A stretch of 64,000 bases of DNA from Leuconostoc inhae (GCF_019656015.1 NZ_BPKW01000011.1:1-64000), one strand, 5' to 3'. Shown: positions 1-9,045, numbered from the stretch's first letter. Notes: a model not told the origin generated them from the letters alone. Made by a program: numbers and translations.

Positions 1-21
1 GCGTATCAGACAACTATTATT

Positions 22-49
22 ACTATACGCTCTTTTTCTTCTTTGTCAA
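22..49 (-). promoter_or_regulatory. Sigma-A type promoter reading leftward out of the window
   Basis: Read on the minus strand there is a perfect -35 box TTGACA (49 to 44), a 16-base spacer and a -10 box TATAGT (27 to 22). It lies beyond the 3' end of the aminotransferase gene and points out of the window, so it should drive the next gene to the left, which is not visible here. Confidence 0.6.
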
Positions 50-78
50 TACTTTCTTTCCCTTATTCTTCAAATCGC

Positions 79-96
79 ACAAACGCTCGCGTTTGT
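79..96. other. Short inverted repeat downstream of the aminotransferase gene
   Basis: The arms ACAAACGC and GCGTTTGT are separated by two bases. On the minus strand no U-run follows, so it is a poor intrinsic terminator for the aminotransferase operon. On the plus strand it is followed by a T-rich stretch. It may be a weak terminator or a protein site; function is not certain. Confidence 0.3.
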
Positions 97-113
97 AAGC
101 TTAATTTTATCTT

Positions 114-1298
114 TTATGCTTTAAAAACTGCTAATTGTCCAATTCTTTTTGCAGCTTCTACTAAGCGTTTTTCGTCTATTGTTAATCCTACACGGATGTA
201 ACCTTCGCCTTTATCGCCAAACCCAGACGCATCTGCTACGGCAACATTGGCCTCTGTTAACAACAAATCAGCAAATTCAGCTGAAGTATACCCCTTTGGC
301 ACTGGCATGAGCACATAAAAAGCGCCCTTAGGTAGATAAGGTTCCCAATTAAATTCGCGCACAGCTGAAACAAAAGCATTTCGCCGACTTTCGTATGTTT
401 GTTGTAATGACTTAACAGCATTGTGACGTGCTTGGGTATTGCTTAATGCCTCAACTGCTGCATCTTGTATTGCTGGAAAAATTGAGACAAAGAGATGATC
501 TTGGATAAGATTAATCGCTTCAATCATATCTGCATTTCCAACTGCAAAACCAACACGCCAACCTGCCATGTTAAATGTTTTCGACAGCGTATAGGTCTCA
601 ATGCCGACATCTTTAGCACCTGGTGTTTGTAAAAATGACAGTGGCTTATGTCCATCAAATCCAATTGCCCCATAGGCAAAATCTGAAACAATGCCCACAC
701 TATGATGCTTCGCAAATGCAACTGTTTGTTCATAAAATTCAGTTGTAGCGACTGCACCTGTTGGATTATTAGGATAATTCATGTAAAGAAATTTAGCTTT
801 TTTTGCTGTTGACCCCGGGATTGCTGAATAATCTATTAGAAAATCATTTTCCCGTTTAAGTGGCACTGTTTCGTAATTAACACGACCTAAAGCAGCACCA
901 GACAAATAATCTGGATATCCTGGATCTGGTAATAAGAGGGTATCTCCAGGATTCATCAATGCCCAGGGCAGTTCAACTAACCCAATTTTACTGCCCGCCA
1001 AAATTGCCACTTCTGTTTTAGGGTCAATGGTCACACCATATTCAGTTAAATAAAATTGCGCAATTGCCTCTTTAAAGCGCAATTCACCACGAAATAATGA
1101 ATATTTATGATCAGCAGCTTTAGCTGTCGCCGTTTGCATAGCTTTGACAATATAATCAGGTGTTGGTAAATCTGGATTACCTTGTCCTAAATTAATCACA
1201 TCTGCACCTGCTGCAATTTTAGCATTTACTTTGGCAACAAGTGACGCAAAAAACTGCTTAGGCAATGTTTTAAGTAAATCTGATTTTTCAAATTGCAT
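114..1298 (-). CDS. PLP-dependent class I/II aminotransferase (MtnE/YkrV-like)
   Basis: A 394-residue fold-type I aminotransferase of normal length. NPTG at about 178-181 and the Schiff-base lysine in YTLSKTFNMAGWR (K240) are visible, with the substrate-carboxylate arginine in IRVGL near the C-terminus. It sits 8 bases downstream of a carbon-nitrogen hydrolase on the same strand. In Bacillus the same pair (mtnE/ykrV and mtnU/ykrU) couples transamination of 4-methylthio-2-oxobutanoate by glutamine to removal of the alpha-ketoglutaramate formed. A role in amino-acid keto-acid salvage is therefore inferred; the exact amino donor and acceptor cannot be read from the sequence, and a broader aromatic or methionine aminotransferase is the alternative. 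Confidence 0.85.
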   Translation of the reverse strand: MQFEKSDLLKTLPKQFFASLVAKVNAKIAAGADVINLGQGNPDLPTPDYIVKAMQTATAKAADHKYSLFRGELRFKEAIAQFYLTEYGVTIDPKTEVAILAGSKIGLVELPWALMNPGDTLLLPDPGYPDYLSGAALGRVNYETVPLKRENDFLIDYSAIPGSTAKKAKFLYMNYPNNPTGAVATTEFYEQTVAFAKHHSVGIVSDFAYGAIGFDGHKPLSFLQTPGAKDVGIETYTLSKTFNMAGWRVGFAVGNADMIEAINLIQDHLFVSIFPAIQDAAVEALSNTQARHNAVKSLQQTYESRRNAFVSAVREFNWEPYLPKGAFYVLMPVPKGYTSAEFADLLLTEANVAVADASGFGDKGEGYIRVGLTIDEKRLVEAAKRIGQLAVFKA

Positions 1299-1306
1299 AA
1301 TTTCTC

Positions 1307-2098
1307 CTAATAATATAACTCAGGTCGTCGATCATCAAAAATCGGTATTTGACCGCGAACAGCTTTTTCATCATCAATATCAATATGACCAATTAACAAT
1401 GTCTCTTGTATATCCAAAGCTTGCTGTACAATATGACCCAAAGGATCAATGATCAATGAGCGACCACCAAACACATTATCTTTATCTCGACCAACACGAT
1501 TAGCTGCAACAACAAATGCCTGATTTTCAATGGCCCGTGCCTGTAACATGATTTGCCACTGTTCAATGCGTTGAATGGGCCACTCAGCAACCACATACAA
1601 AATTTCTTGGGGTCCAACTGACATCATCGTGCGCAACCATTCTGGAAAACGAATATCATAACAGATTGCTGCCGCCGACTTAACACCTGCTAAGTCAAAA
1701 GTATTTACTGCGCTACCGGCAGACACATATTTTTCCTCATTCATTAAACCAAAAAGATGTAATTTATTATATTCAGAAACTTTTTGACCTAATGCATCAA
1801 AAACAAACATCGTGTTATAAAATTGATGGTTTTGTTTGATTGCTACAGACCCCCCTACAATATTTAAATGATATTGCTTCGCTAATTTGCTAAGTAACAT
1901 CTGACTATCTTGGCCATTGTTATCTGCTAGCTGATTTAAATCAGCTAACGCATATCCCGTATTCCACATTTCTGGGTAAATTAACACATCGGCATTGACC
2001 TCGGCGGCCTTTTTGGCATAATAAGCCACTGTTTGCTGATTATGTTTAGGTTCTCCTAAAGCAATATCAATTTGTGCTATCGCAACTTTAAGTTTCAT
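1307..2098 (-). CDS. Carbon-nitrogen hydrolase, omega-amidase-like (MtnU/Nit2 type)
   Basis: A 263-residue nitrilase-superfamily amidase. The catalytic Glu-Lys-Cys triad is present: E43 in YPEMW, K112 in NKLHLFG and C146 in ICYDIRFPEW. I use the ATG at 2098 because AGAGGA lies 6 bases upstream; an in-frame TTG two codons earlier overlaps that ribosome binding site. It is first in a two-gene unit with the aminotransferase. The likely job is hydrolysis of alpha-ketoglutaramate or alpha-ketosuccinamate released by glutamine transamination, as in mtnU/Nit2; this function is inferred from family and context. Confidence 0.8.
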   Translation of the reverse strand: MKLKVAIAQIDIALGEPKHNQQTVAYYAKKAAEVNADVLIYPEMWNTGYALADLNQLADNNGQDSQMLLSKLAKQYHLNIVGGSVAIKQNHQFYNTMFVFDALGQKVSEYNKLHLFGLMNEEKYVSAGSAVNTFDLAGVKSAAAICYDIRFPEWLRTMMSVGPQEILYVVAEWPIQRIEQWQIMLQARAIENQAFVVAANRVGRDKDNVFGGRSLIIDPLGHIVQQALDIQETLLIGHIDIDDEKAVRGQIPIFDDRRPELYY

Positions 2099-2180
2099 AA
2101 TCAATCCTCTTATGTGTTATTGTGCATTTTTTTATTGTTTTTGTCAAATTTATATCATTTTAAGCTCATTATTTAGCAAT

Positions 2181-2204
2181 AAAAAAACACCTATCTGGTG
2201 TTTT
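2181..2204 (-). terminator. Intrinsic terminator of menB, overlapping its stop codon
   Basis: On the minus strand AAAACACC pairs with GGTGTTTT over a 5-base loop and is followed by a run of T. The left arm includes the last bases of the menB stop codon. Confidence 0.65.
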
Positions 2205-3036
2205 AAGGGAATTTAGGAAATTGATCAAAATTGGGATCGCGTTTTTCTTTAAATGAATCACGACCTTCTTTAGCCTCATCTGATGTGTAATAAAGCATCG
2301 TTGCATCCCCAGCAAACTGTTGCAAACCAGCTAAACCGTCTGTGTCAGCATTCATGGCTGCTTTGATAAATCTTAGCGCGGTAGGTGACTTCGTTAATAA
2401 TTCATCTGACCATTCAATTGTGGCATCTTCTACGTCAGCCAATGGTACAACCTTATTAATCCAGTTCATTTGGTAAGCTTCATCAGCTGTATAGAAGTGG
2501 TTTAAAAACCAAACTTCCTTCGCACGTTTGTGTCCAATAACACGGGCAAGGTATCCGGAGCCATAGCCAGCATCAAATGACCCAACCATCGGTCCAGTTT
2601 GACCAAACTTGGCATTATCAGCAGCTATAGTCAAATCGGCCACTAGTTGTAAGACATTCCCACCACCAACAGACCAGCCTTTTACCATCGCAATAATTGG
2701 TTTTGGTATAATTCTCATTAATCGTTGTAAATCTAACACATTTAAGCGTGGTATACCATCAACGCCAACATAACCGCCATTACCACGGACTTTTTGATTA
2801 CCACCAGATGAAAAGGCTTGATCTCCAGCACCTGTCATAATAATGACACCAATTTTAGCATCATCACGTGCAATGGTGAACGCATCAATCATTTCAGACA
2901 CCATGCCAGGTGTAAACGCATTATGTGTTGCAACATCATTCATCGTGATTTTAACAATCTTACCGGGATTTTTGCCATCAGTATTTGTTTCAAATAAAAT
3001 TTCTTTATAGGCTTTTACAGTGTTCCAAGTTGTCAT
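2203..3036 (-). CDS. menB: 1,4-dihydroxy-2-naphthoyl-CoA synthase
   Basis: A 277-residue crotonase-fold protein matching MenB in length and in its diagnostic stretches: [11 protein letters not shown] near residue 80, [13 protein letters not shown] near 120-130, [18 protein letters not shown] near 155, and the C-terminal [14 protein letters not shown]. MenB cyclises o-succinylbenzoyl-CoA in menaquinone synthesis in the cytoplasm. The ribosome binding site GGAG lies 8 bases before the ATG. It is divergent from a hotdog thioesterase whose start is only 36 bases away, suggesting that both act in the menaquinone branch. The other men genes are not in this window. Confidence 0.92.
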   Translation of the reverse strand: MTTWNTVKAYKEILFETNTDGKNPGKIVKITMNDVATHNAFTPGMVSEMIDAFTIARDDAKIGVIIMTGAGDQAFSSGGNQKVRGNGGYVGVDGIPRLNVLDLQRLMRIIPKPIIAMVKGWSVGGGNVLQLVADLTIAADNAKFGQTGPMVGSFDAGYGSGYLARVIGHKRAKEVWFLNHFYTADEAYQMNWINKVVPLADVEDATIEWSDELLTKSPTALRFIKAAMNADTDGLAGLQQFAGDATMLYYTSDEAKEGRDSFKEKRDPNFDQFPKFP

Positions 3037-3072
3037 ATGTTATACTCCATTCAGAAAGGGGATTTTGTTCTT

Positions 3073-3447
3073 ATGAATATTATAGAACTTTTAGGGTTAA
3101 AAACCACCTTATTATCGGCAGAAAAAACAATTGTTGAAGTAATAGTGAGTGACAGGCTGATGCAACCATATGGTATTGTTCATGGTGGCATTAACGCGTT
3201 ACTTGCCGAAACAGCTGCCTCACTCGGTGCCAATGAATGTCTACCTGACAATCTTGTACCAGTTGGCGTGGCGATCCAAACTAACCATTTAAAAGCAGTT
3301 AGTCATGGTATTTTAGTCGCCATCGCCACACCTGTAAACATCGGTCACTCATTACAAGTTTGGTCTGTATCTATCTTTGAAAAAGACACAAATACACTCA
3401 CAAGCATCAGTACGGTGACAATGAAAAACCAAATTTTAAAAAAATAA
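3073..3447 (+). CDS. PaaI-family hotdog thioesterase, probable DHNA-CoA thioesterase (MenI-like)
   Basis: A 124-residue single hotdog domain. The active-site region GIVHGGINALLAETAAS has the HGG loop and the helix-borne glutamate of the PaaI/YbdB/MenI group. The ATG at 3073 is preceded by AAAGGGG; the upstream ATG at 3037 abuts the menB start with no ribosome binding site. Its product would hydrolyse 1,4-dihydroxy-2-naphthoyl-CoA, the product of the facing menB gene. That substrate is inferred from neighbourhood; other acyl-CoA thioesterase roles are possible. Confidence 0.75.
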   Translation: MNIIELLGLKTTLLSAEKTIVEVIVSDRLMQPYGIVHGGINALLAETAASLGANECLPDNLVPVGVAIQTNHLKAVSHGILVAIATPVNIGHSLQVWSVSIFEKDTNTLTSISTVTMKNQILKK

Positions 3448-3466
3448 CACGTCAACGCGTGTTATT
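3443..3466. terminator. Bidirectional terminator shared by the thioesterase and asp3
   Basis: AATAACACG and CGTGTTATT form a 9-bp stem with a 6-base loop, with T-runs on both strands. The thioesterase stop codon lies in the left arm and the asp3 stop codon lies in the loop, so the last codons of asp3 are part of the hairpin. Confidence 0.8.
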
Positions 3467-4495
3467 TTTATTTGTCGTAAAAAACTTTGATAGCGCACTC
3501 TTTTTAGGATGTGCAGCTTGATATTCCTGCCGCCGTTGTAATTCTTTTGGTGTTGGTGTTTCATAACTCAATGCGCCCAGACGTTCGTACCTGGGATGTG
3601 GGATAACTATTGCCACCTGATGATTTGCCACAATAGGATTTCCTAGATATTGTACGTTATCAACTGTCCGTACTATTGCCAAATCTGAACTTGGTGAGAG
3701 ATTAACATCTTCACTAATAACTGCTAAGCTGCCTTTAATTTGCTGCTGATAATACAATGCCGCATAACTTGATATCGGACCATACCCAACAAATTCAACT
3801 TTGTTTGCATGCACTTGTTTACGTGCACTTTTAACAGCCGCTATCAAAGCCGGTTCGTGATGACGATAAAAACCAGCGTCAATATCACTACTCGTCAAGT
3901 ACTGCACCGCTTGTTGTGTTTCGCTGATCCAGTCAGTCATGTAATCCGTCGTCATTTTTTCAGGTTCCGAAAAAACAACACGCAAGGTCTTCGTCGTTAT
4001 TTTTTCTGGCACTTGAAGATAGGTATACAAATTAGGCGCTATAGTCAAGTCATTATCTCGCAGTACACCACTTGTTTGTTGGCGAATAACAAAGTTATGA
4101 AAGACAAAATGACCATTACCAGCAGAAACCAAATCAATGGTATAAAAAGCATAGTTCTCTGGCACTGTCACCGTTATTTTGTCAGCATTTTGACTATTCG
4201 TTACTAATTTTTGATATTGATCATCATAGAAAGTAACAACCAAATAAGCAAACATACGTTCACTATTATCAATACTTCGTTCGATCGTATAGGTGACACC
4301 ACGTAACAGTTGGGGTAAATCGGAGACTTTTTTTGCGCGTTGAAAATAATGGTTCGATCGCCAAGAGGCAATTACACGCCCACTTGGCAAAAAATAATGT
4401 TCATAATACACATCATTTAATGCTCGAAAATCGATTGTTGCGCCTTGTAACTCAAATAATTGTGTTTGTGGCGTCCAATATATCTGATATTGCAT
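3452..4495 (-). CDS. asp3: Accessory Sec system protein Asp3
   Basis: A 347-residue protein that is last in an asp1-asp2-asp3 series on the minus strand, starting 5 bases after asp2 stops. The N-terminal QIYWTP, the beta-rich middle part and the ERSIDNSERMFAYLVVTFYD region resemble Asp3. It is longer than streptococcal Asp3 (about 150-300 residues); the C-terminal part from about 215 looks like an alpha/beta domain. No signal peptide. Asp3 works at the membrane with Asp1 and Asp2 in glycosylation and export of serine-rich repeat adhesins. Identity rests largely on gene order. Confidence 0.7.
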   Translation of the reverse strand: MQYQIYWTPQTQLFELQGATIDFRALNDVYYEHYFLPSGRVIASWRSNHYFQRAKKVSDLPQLLRGVTYTIERSIDNSERMFAYLVVTFYDDQYQKLVTNSQNADKITVTVPENYAFYTIDLVSAGNGHFVFHNFVIRQQTSGVLRDNDLTIAPNLYTYLQVPEKITTKTLRVVFSEPEKMTTDYMTDWISETQQAVQYLTSSDIDAGFYRHHEPALIAAVKSARKQVHANKVEFVGYGPISSYAALYYQQQIKGSLAVISEDVNLSPSSDLAIVRTVDNVQYLGNPIVANHQVAIVIPHPRYERLGALSYETPTPKELQRRQEYQAAHPKKSALSKFFTTNKNNTR

Positions 4496-4500
4496 GATGA

Positions 4501-6027
4501 TTACCGATCCCCCTTACGCATATTATCTCTTAAACTGACCAACTGTGCTTTAATAAACGCTATCATTTCAGGAATTTTGGCTGTATGTGTTCCTTCTTCT
4601 TGAACATGTATTAATGGTGTCTTGTTCGCTTCGAAAAATGATAGTAATTTTGGCAAACTTTGCCCGTCATACTCATCTTGCTTAAGCGTAAATAAGGCTA
4701 CCGTTATTTTTGACCAATCGACATTTTCAATATGCTGCCACAACGTGTTATCTAACATGTCAGTATCGTCTGGATGCATACGCCCTGCCAAAAAGCGCCG
4801 CACATCTAACGTCCAATCTTGGTTCACTTCTCTTGGAAACTCAGCATTTCCTGTCAATGTCCCTAAACTAATCAGTGGTTTAGCAACAACGAGCGCATGC
4901 GGCTTAATATCAGCCGCATAGTACATTGCTGGGAAGCTTCCCATTGAATAGCCTGTTAAAATAACATCTTCTGGTTTTAAATCGAGGGTCTTCATGGCTT
5001 TTTTAATGATCTCAACGATTTTTTGTTCATACGTTTCAGATCCAATATGAAATGCACCGCCTTGCATTCTCACATCTGAAAAAAGAAGGTACGGTGTCCC
5101 TAATTCATTTAACGGTCCCCGCATTTCGAAACCATCAACATGTAACCGGATACCAGAAAAATTAACAATTAGTGGTGCCTGACGATCCCCAGGATTAAAA
5201 TAACTCAATACTTCTTCCTGATCATGAGTCATTTGCCGCTCATCCCCCGGTAGTAAAGTTCCCAAGCCGTGTCGCGAGCGCCGTTGATGTAATACATGAA
5301 GATCTAACTTACCGGTACCTTTGGCAAAAATTAAAATTTGATAGTCTTGGTAATCTGCTATGCCACCGATTGCCTGTTGCTGTCTCAATTCATCACCAGT
5401 GAGCGTCTGAACTGCTTGTATCTGGTTATCTTTGTAAAAAATAAATTGTACCTGCACCGCCACTGTTTCTGTCTGCGCATAATCTAACCAAACCATGTTT
5501 TCAACATGTGGCATTAAATCATCAACAAATGTATTCAACGTACCAATTTGTTGCCAAGCTGTACCAAAATCACCACTAAATTGCGCCGAAAAACGACCTT
5601 CTCGTTTAAAATGGCTGCCTGTGGGAGGCATTGGTATAAATTGTTGTTCACTAAAACGTGTTGAAAATCCTATTTGATCAAAATGAAAATCCTCTTGCAG
5701 ACGTTGCTGAATTGCCTCCGGTGTTGTATTTTTTACACAAAAAGCACGCCGTTCATCTAAAATGTCTTGAAATGCCGGTGTGATATTTTTTGCAAAGTAA
5801 ATGATGCGTAAAGCCGGCCATGCACTGATTTGACCTGATAACAACGTGCTTGATAACGTATCATCAGTCAGCACAACGTAAGTTTGCTCTAAAACATACG
5901 GGTCTTTTTGAAACGCTAACCGTGTGGGCAAGTCAAGAATTGTCGTGTATTGCCAATCGATACGTGTTGTATCAATAGCCGTTGTCCAATCATCGGCCCC
6001 AATTTGAAGCACTGAAATATCTGCCAT
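4501..6027 (-). CDS. asp2: Accessory Sec system protein Asp2 (carbohydrate acetyltransferase-like)
   Basis: A 508-residue protein with the alpha/beta-hydrolase nucleophile elbow GYSMGSFPAMYYA at about 360 and a C-terminal histidine in EEGTHTAKIPEM near 480, consistent with the Ser-Asp-His triad known in Asp2, which O-acetylates the GlcNAc on serine-rich repeat adhesins. Its start codon directly follows the asp1 stop, with AAAGGA 8 bases upstream inside the asp1 end, so the two are translationally linked. Neither secA2 nor secY2 is adjacent. Confidence 0.82.
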   Translation of the reverse strand: MADISVLQIGADDWTTAIDTTRIDWQYTTILDLPTRLAFQKDPYVLEQTYVVLTDDTLSSTLLSGQISAWPALRIIYFAKNITPAFQDILDERRAFCVKNTTPEAIQQRLQEDFHFDQIGFSTRFSEQQFIPMPPTGSHFKREGRFSAQFSGDFGTAWQQIGTLNTFVDDLMPHVENMVWLDYAQTETVAVQVQFIFYKDNQIQAVQTLTGDELRQQQAIGGIADYQDYQILIFAKGTGKLDLHVLHQRRSRHGLGTLLPGDERQMTHDQEEVLSYFNPGDRQAPLIVNFSGIRLHVDGFEMRGPLNELGTPYLLFSDVRMQGGAFHIGSETYEQKIVEIIKKAMKTLDLKPEDVILTGYSMGSFPAMYYAADIKPHALVVAKPLISLGTLTGNAEFPREVNQDWTLDVRRFLAGRMHPDDTDMLDNTLWQHIENVDWSKITVALFTLKQDEYDGQSLPKLLSFFEANKTPLIHVQEEGTHTAKIPEMIAFIKAQLVSLRDNMRKGDR

Positions 6028-7506
6028 TTATAGATTCCTTTGCTTAATCTTGTTAAAAATTTGTTGCCATTTAATCCAAACCATGTCGTCACTAAAATCT
6101 GCAACCATTTGGTGAGTCGCTTCTTGCGTCTCTGACAAATGATGATTATCGTCTAAATAAAAATTCAAAGCGTCAATGAGTTCCGAATGATCTGACAATA
6201 ATTGACCATTTTTATTTGGTATCAAATACTCGGTCTGTACACTATTAATTTGCGGTACGCCAAAACTAATTGCTTGCGTTTGTAAAAATTGGTCCGGCCT
6301 CTCACTAAGATCTAATAAGATGCGTGTATTAGCTATGTACCGTGTGCGCTGCACTTCAGTTTGCGGTGGCAAAAATTGAAACCGAGTTTTGTAAGCCATC
6401 TGACTGTCGCTATCCACAATACCGTGTGCATTCGCTGCTGTCAGACTGTTTTTTGCAATCAGTTCATCAAATGCCGTATGTGATTGCGCCGTTTCAATCA
6501 AAACCAATATATTGGGATGATTTGCTATAACCGCACTCACCACATCAAAAGCAGTTGACGTTATTGTTGTTGCTTGCCAGTAAATCGTCGAAAAAGGCTG
6601 TATTTCGCGATGATTATTTTTTTTGGCCGCAACATATGGTGGAATAATGGCAAGTGTTTCGCCATGATTTAGCTGTGTTATAATTTTGCCATATTGCTCT
6701 TTAGTATCCGTTACAGAAAAGCGTGTTGTATCCGGACTTTTTAACAAAAGATTTTTGGCAAGTTGTTCGTCTGTACGTTTAGCTTGATAATTCAGGATGA
6801 TTGGTTGCTTTGGTGCGACTTTGTCAATGAAAAAATTAGCCCGCTGACTTTGTGCAAAAATAAGATACTCGTTTTCCGGTATCGTTTGCAAATGATGCGC
6901 TAATGCTGCTGCAATCAGTTCAGACATAGTCGTAAATGTTGTCTGCGTTGTCCACGTTTGCTGTGTCGTTACAACGCCTGTTGTATAATCTTCTTGAACT
7001 GCAACATCGCCACTGGGTGTCAAATAGTCCCGACGTAAAATAACCGCGTTATCATCAAACGTTGTCACTCGAGAAATAAAACCGCGATCATCAATCAAAA
7101 GCTCTTGTGTGTGCTTATTATTTGACCATAAATCAACTTTTTCAAAGCGTGTCCATGACGGATATTCAAGGCTTATCGTGGCAAAATGTTTCCCTGCAAC
7201 TTGAACATTAATACAATCAGTCATGTAAACAAATTGCGCATTTTCAGGCCAAGAAAAATCAGATAAAGCCAAGGGTTTGGCGTCTTTTATTGAAATTTGT
7301 TGCAACAAATCATAAACTGACCAAGTTTGAGCACTTTCAATTGCTTTGTCTGATAAAATTTGGCGTAATTTAGGTAAGTAATCCACTAAAATAAGTTCAA
7401 CTGCTTGACCTTGTGACAAAAATAATTGTGTTTGATGAACTGAATCGTTAAACTCTGGTAAAGTCAAACTGTATGCGTGCCAATCTGGAATAATGTGCAA
7501 ATTCAT
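6028..7506 (-). CDS. asp1: Accessory Sec system protein Asp1
   Basis: A 492-residue protein with the Asp1 start (IIPDWHAYSLTLPEFNDSV is typical of a GT-B-like catalytically dead fold) and a C-terminal half with Rossmann-like segments (ILVLIETAQSHTAF, RILLDLSERPDQFLQTQA). Asp1 forms a complex with Asp2 and Asp3 that hands the glycosylated adhesin to SecA2. AAGAGGT lies 5 bases before the ATG. It is first in the three-gene unit; upstream there is only a 158-base gap and a GNAT gene, so the translocase, glycosyltransferases and adhesin must be elsewhere or absent. Confidence 0.82.
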   Translation of the reverse strand: MNLHIIPDWHAYSLTLPEFNDSVHQTQLFLSQGQAVELILVDYLPKLRQILSDKAIESAQTWSVYDLLQQISIKDAKPLALSDFSWPENAQFVYMTDCINVQVAGKHFATISLEYPSWTRFEKVDLWSNNKHTQELLIDDRGFISRVTTFDDNAVILRRDYLTPSGDVAVQEDYTTGVVTTQQTWTTQTTFTTMSELIAAALAHHLQTIPENEYLIFAQSQRANFFIDKVAPKQPIILNYQAKRTDEQLAKNLLLKSPDTTRFSVTDTKEQYGKIITQLNHGETLAIIPPYVAAKKNNHREIQPFSTIYWQATTITSTAFDVVSAVIANHPNILVLIETAQSHTAFDELIAKNSLTAANAHGIVDSDSQMAYKTRFQFLPPQTEVQRTRYIANTRILLDLSERPDQFLQTQAISFGVPQINSVQTEYLIPNKNGQLLSDHSELIDALNFYLDDNHHLSETQEATHQMVADFSDDMVWIKWQQIFNKIKQRNL

Positions 7507-7664
7507 ATTTTACCTCTTATGTACTTGCACTCTCATGCATGTGTTATTGGATTAATAGCATATTATCAACACATATCCTATTTTGTTATAATCATTTATT
7601 CCATTATACCAATTTCACGCGTCATTTTTGCAGGTATTCATTCAGAAAAACTTGTCCCCTTATT

Positions 7665-8300
7665 TTAATCTACCAACACTTGCATAAAAGACCAATTTTT
7701 GACCTGATGGCCTTTAAAATCAAGTATCCGTTCATCCGTTATTTTGAAATTATTTTTTTGATAAAAAGTGACATTATTTTGTGTATTAGTAATAAGAGAT
7801 AAACTCTGCGCACCTTTTGACTTAACATAAGGTATGACAAAGTCCGTTAATGCACGCGACCCAATATGTTGGCCTTGATAACCAGGCCTTACTGCTAATA
7901 AGTTCACATGCCAATTTGTTGGTGAATACTGTTGTGGCAATTTTTCTGCTTCATCAAGCATAGCCAAAAATTGTGCTAAATTATTTTGAAAGAAATAGGG
8001 AAACATTTTTAATCCGCCATTTTTTATATATTGCCATATGGTAGTTTTTGGTAATGTTGCAGCCTCCAAAATGACAATTGCTAAAATTTTATTTTTTTCT
8101 TCCAACACAAATGCTTTTTGTTGCTTAACATTTGTAGCCAAATGAACAGCATGCATGCTTTGAATAAATTTCTGATAATCAGCTTCATGATGAAAAGTCT
8201 GTCTAATTGTTTTTTGGTATAATTCATACTCACTAAATGACGCAGCAGCAAGTTCTGATAACTGTTTTATTTCTGGGATAACCGCGTGTCTAAAATTCAT
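7665..8300 (-). CDS. GNAT family N-acetyltransferase
   Basis: A 211-residue acetyltransferase. The acetyl-CoA motif A, VRPGYQGQHIGSRAL, is at about 140-155, and NVTFYQKNNFKI at about 185 is motif B. AAGGAGG lies 4 bases before the ATG. It is divergent from a TetR-family gene 136 bases away, with inverted repeats between them, so it may be the regulated partner. The substrate cannot be told from the sequence. Confidence 0.8.
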   Translation of the reverse strand: MNFRHAVIPEIKQLSELAAASFSEYELYQKTIRQTFHHEADYQKFIQSMHAVHLATNVKQQKAFVLEEKNKILAIVILEAATLPKTTIWQYIKNGGLKMFPYFFQNNLAQFLAMLDEAEKLPQQYSPTNWHVNLLAVRPGYQGQHIGSRALTDFVIPYVKSKGAQSLSLITNTQNNVTFYQKNNFKITDERILDFKGHQVKNWSFMQVLVD

Positions 8301-8316
8301 AAAGCCTCCTTCTATG

Positions 8317-8362
8317 GTTCGTACTTAATTGCGAACTCACTAACAGTCTATCGACTGATAGA
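8317..8362. promoter_or_regulatory. Candidate TetR operator region between divergent GNAT and tetR genes
   Basis: Two small dyads lie between the start codons: GTTCG/CGAAC with a 10-base spacer (8317-8336) and CAGTC-TATC-GACTG (8344-8357), overlapped by CTATC/GATAG. A TACAAT hexamer follows at 8369 as a possible -10 for the regulator. Position and symmetry suggest operators; no binding rule is proven. Confidence 0.35.
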
Positions 8363-8436
8363 AGATGTTACAATAAACACATATGCCATATCTGTTTATT
8401 AAACAACAGATTGACTTTTATTGAGGAAAAAACACC

Positions 8437-8982
8437 ATGGATCGCAGACAAAATAAGACACAATTAGGTATCAAAGCAGTTTTCATTCACTTGCTCTCAA
8501 AAAATCCAATTGACAAAATTACCGTATCTCGCATTTCTGAACTTGCTGACATTAATCGTGGTACTTTTTACTTACATTATCACGACGTGTATGACCTACA
8601 TGACCAAATTGTTGCTGAATTAATAACAGACATGACTACCATTTTTAGTACAACCTACCCGACAACAACAGAAAATTATAGTAGTTTCAAAACATTGAGT
8701 TATCAACTCGTTAACTACATTGCAACACATCAGGCAACTGTTGATGTGTTACTAAATCAGCAGCAAGTTGGCGCAGTTGTCTTTAAAAAAGTTAAAACAA
8801 CATTTATCCAAAAAGCACTCATCCTTGAAACAGATTTGTCTGACAGTGTTCCTGATAAAATTGAAATCAATTTTATCGTTTCAGGTATCATGGGTTTGAT
8901 TATTGACTTCATTTCACATGAATTGCCTATCACCGCTGAAGAGCTGTATCAACATATCTATAACTTATTACTGAAATTCTAA
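8437..8982 (+). CDS. TetR/AcrR family transcriptional regulator
   Basis: A 181-residue regulator with an N-terminal HTH: KITVSRISELADINRGTFYL at about 28-47, followed by the tyrosine-rich HYHDVYDLHDQI typical of TetR proteins with a DhaS/YbiH-like C-terminal domain. It starts with GAGGA upstream and ends at a strong hairpin terminator. The divergent GNAT gene is the most likely target. Confidence 0.85.
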   Translation: MDRRQNKTQLGIKAVFIHLLSKNPIDKITVSRISELADINRGTFYLHYHDVYDLHDQIVAELITDMTTIFSTTYPTTTENYSSFKTLSYQLVNYIATHQATVDVLLNQQQVGAVVFKKVKTTFIQKALILETDLSDSVPDKIEINFIVSGIMGLIIDFISHELPITAEELYQHIYNLLLKF

Positions 8983-8989
8983 ACAAGTA

Positions 8990-9040
8990 AAAGAGGCATC
9001 ATTTTAGCAGTAAAACCTATTGCTAAAATGATGCCTCTTT
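8990..9040 (+). terminator. Strong intrinsic terminator of the tetR gene
   Basis: A perfect 20-bp stem (8990-9009 with 9021-9040) with an 11-base loop, ending in TTTT on the plus strand and also T-rich on the minus strand. Confidence 0.85.
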
Positions 9041-9045
9041 TGTTA

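Noticed and set aside
1231-1452. Plus-strand frame across the aminotransferase/amidase junction
   Set aside because: It is antisense to two well-supported genes and has no ribosome binding site.
3037-3072. Longer start of the thioesterase at 3037
   Set aside because: It touches the menB start codon and has no ribosome binding site, while 3073 has AAAGGGG.
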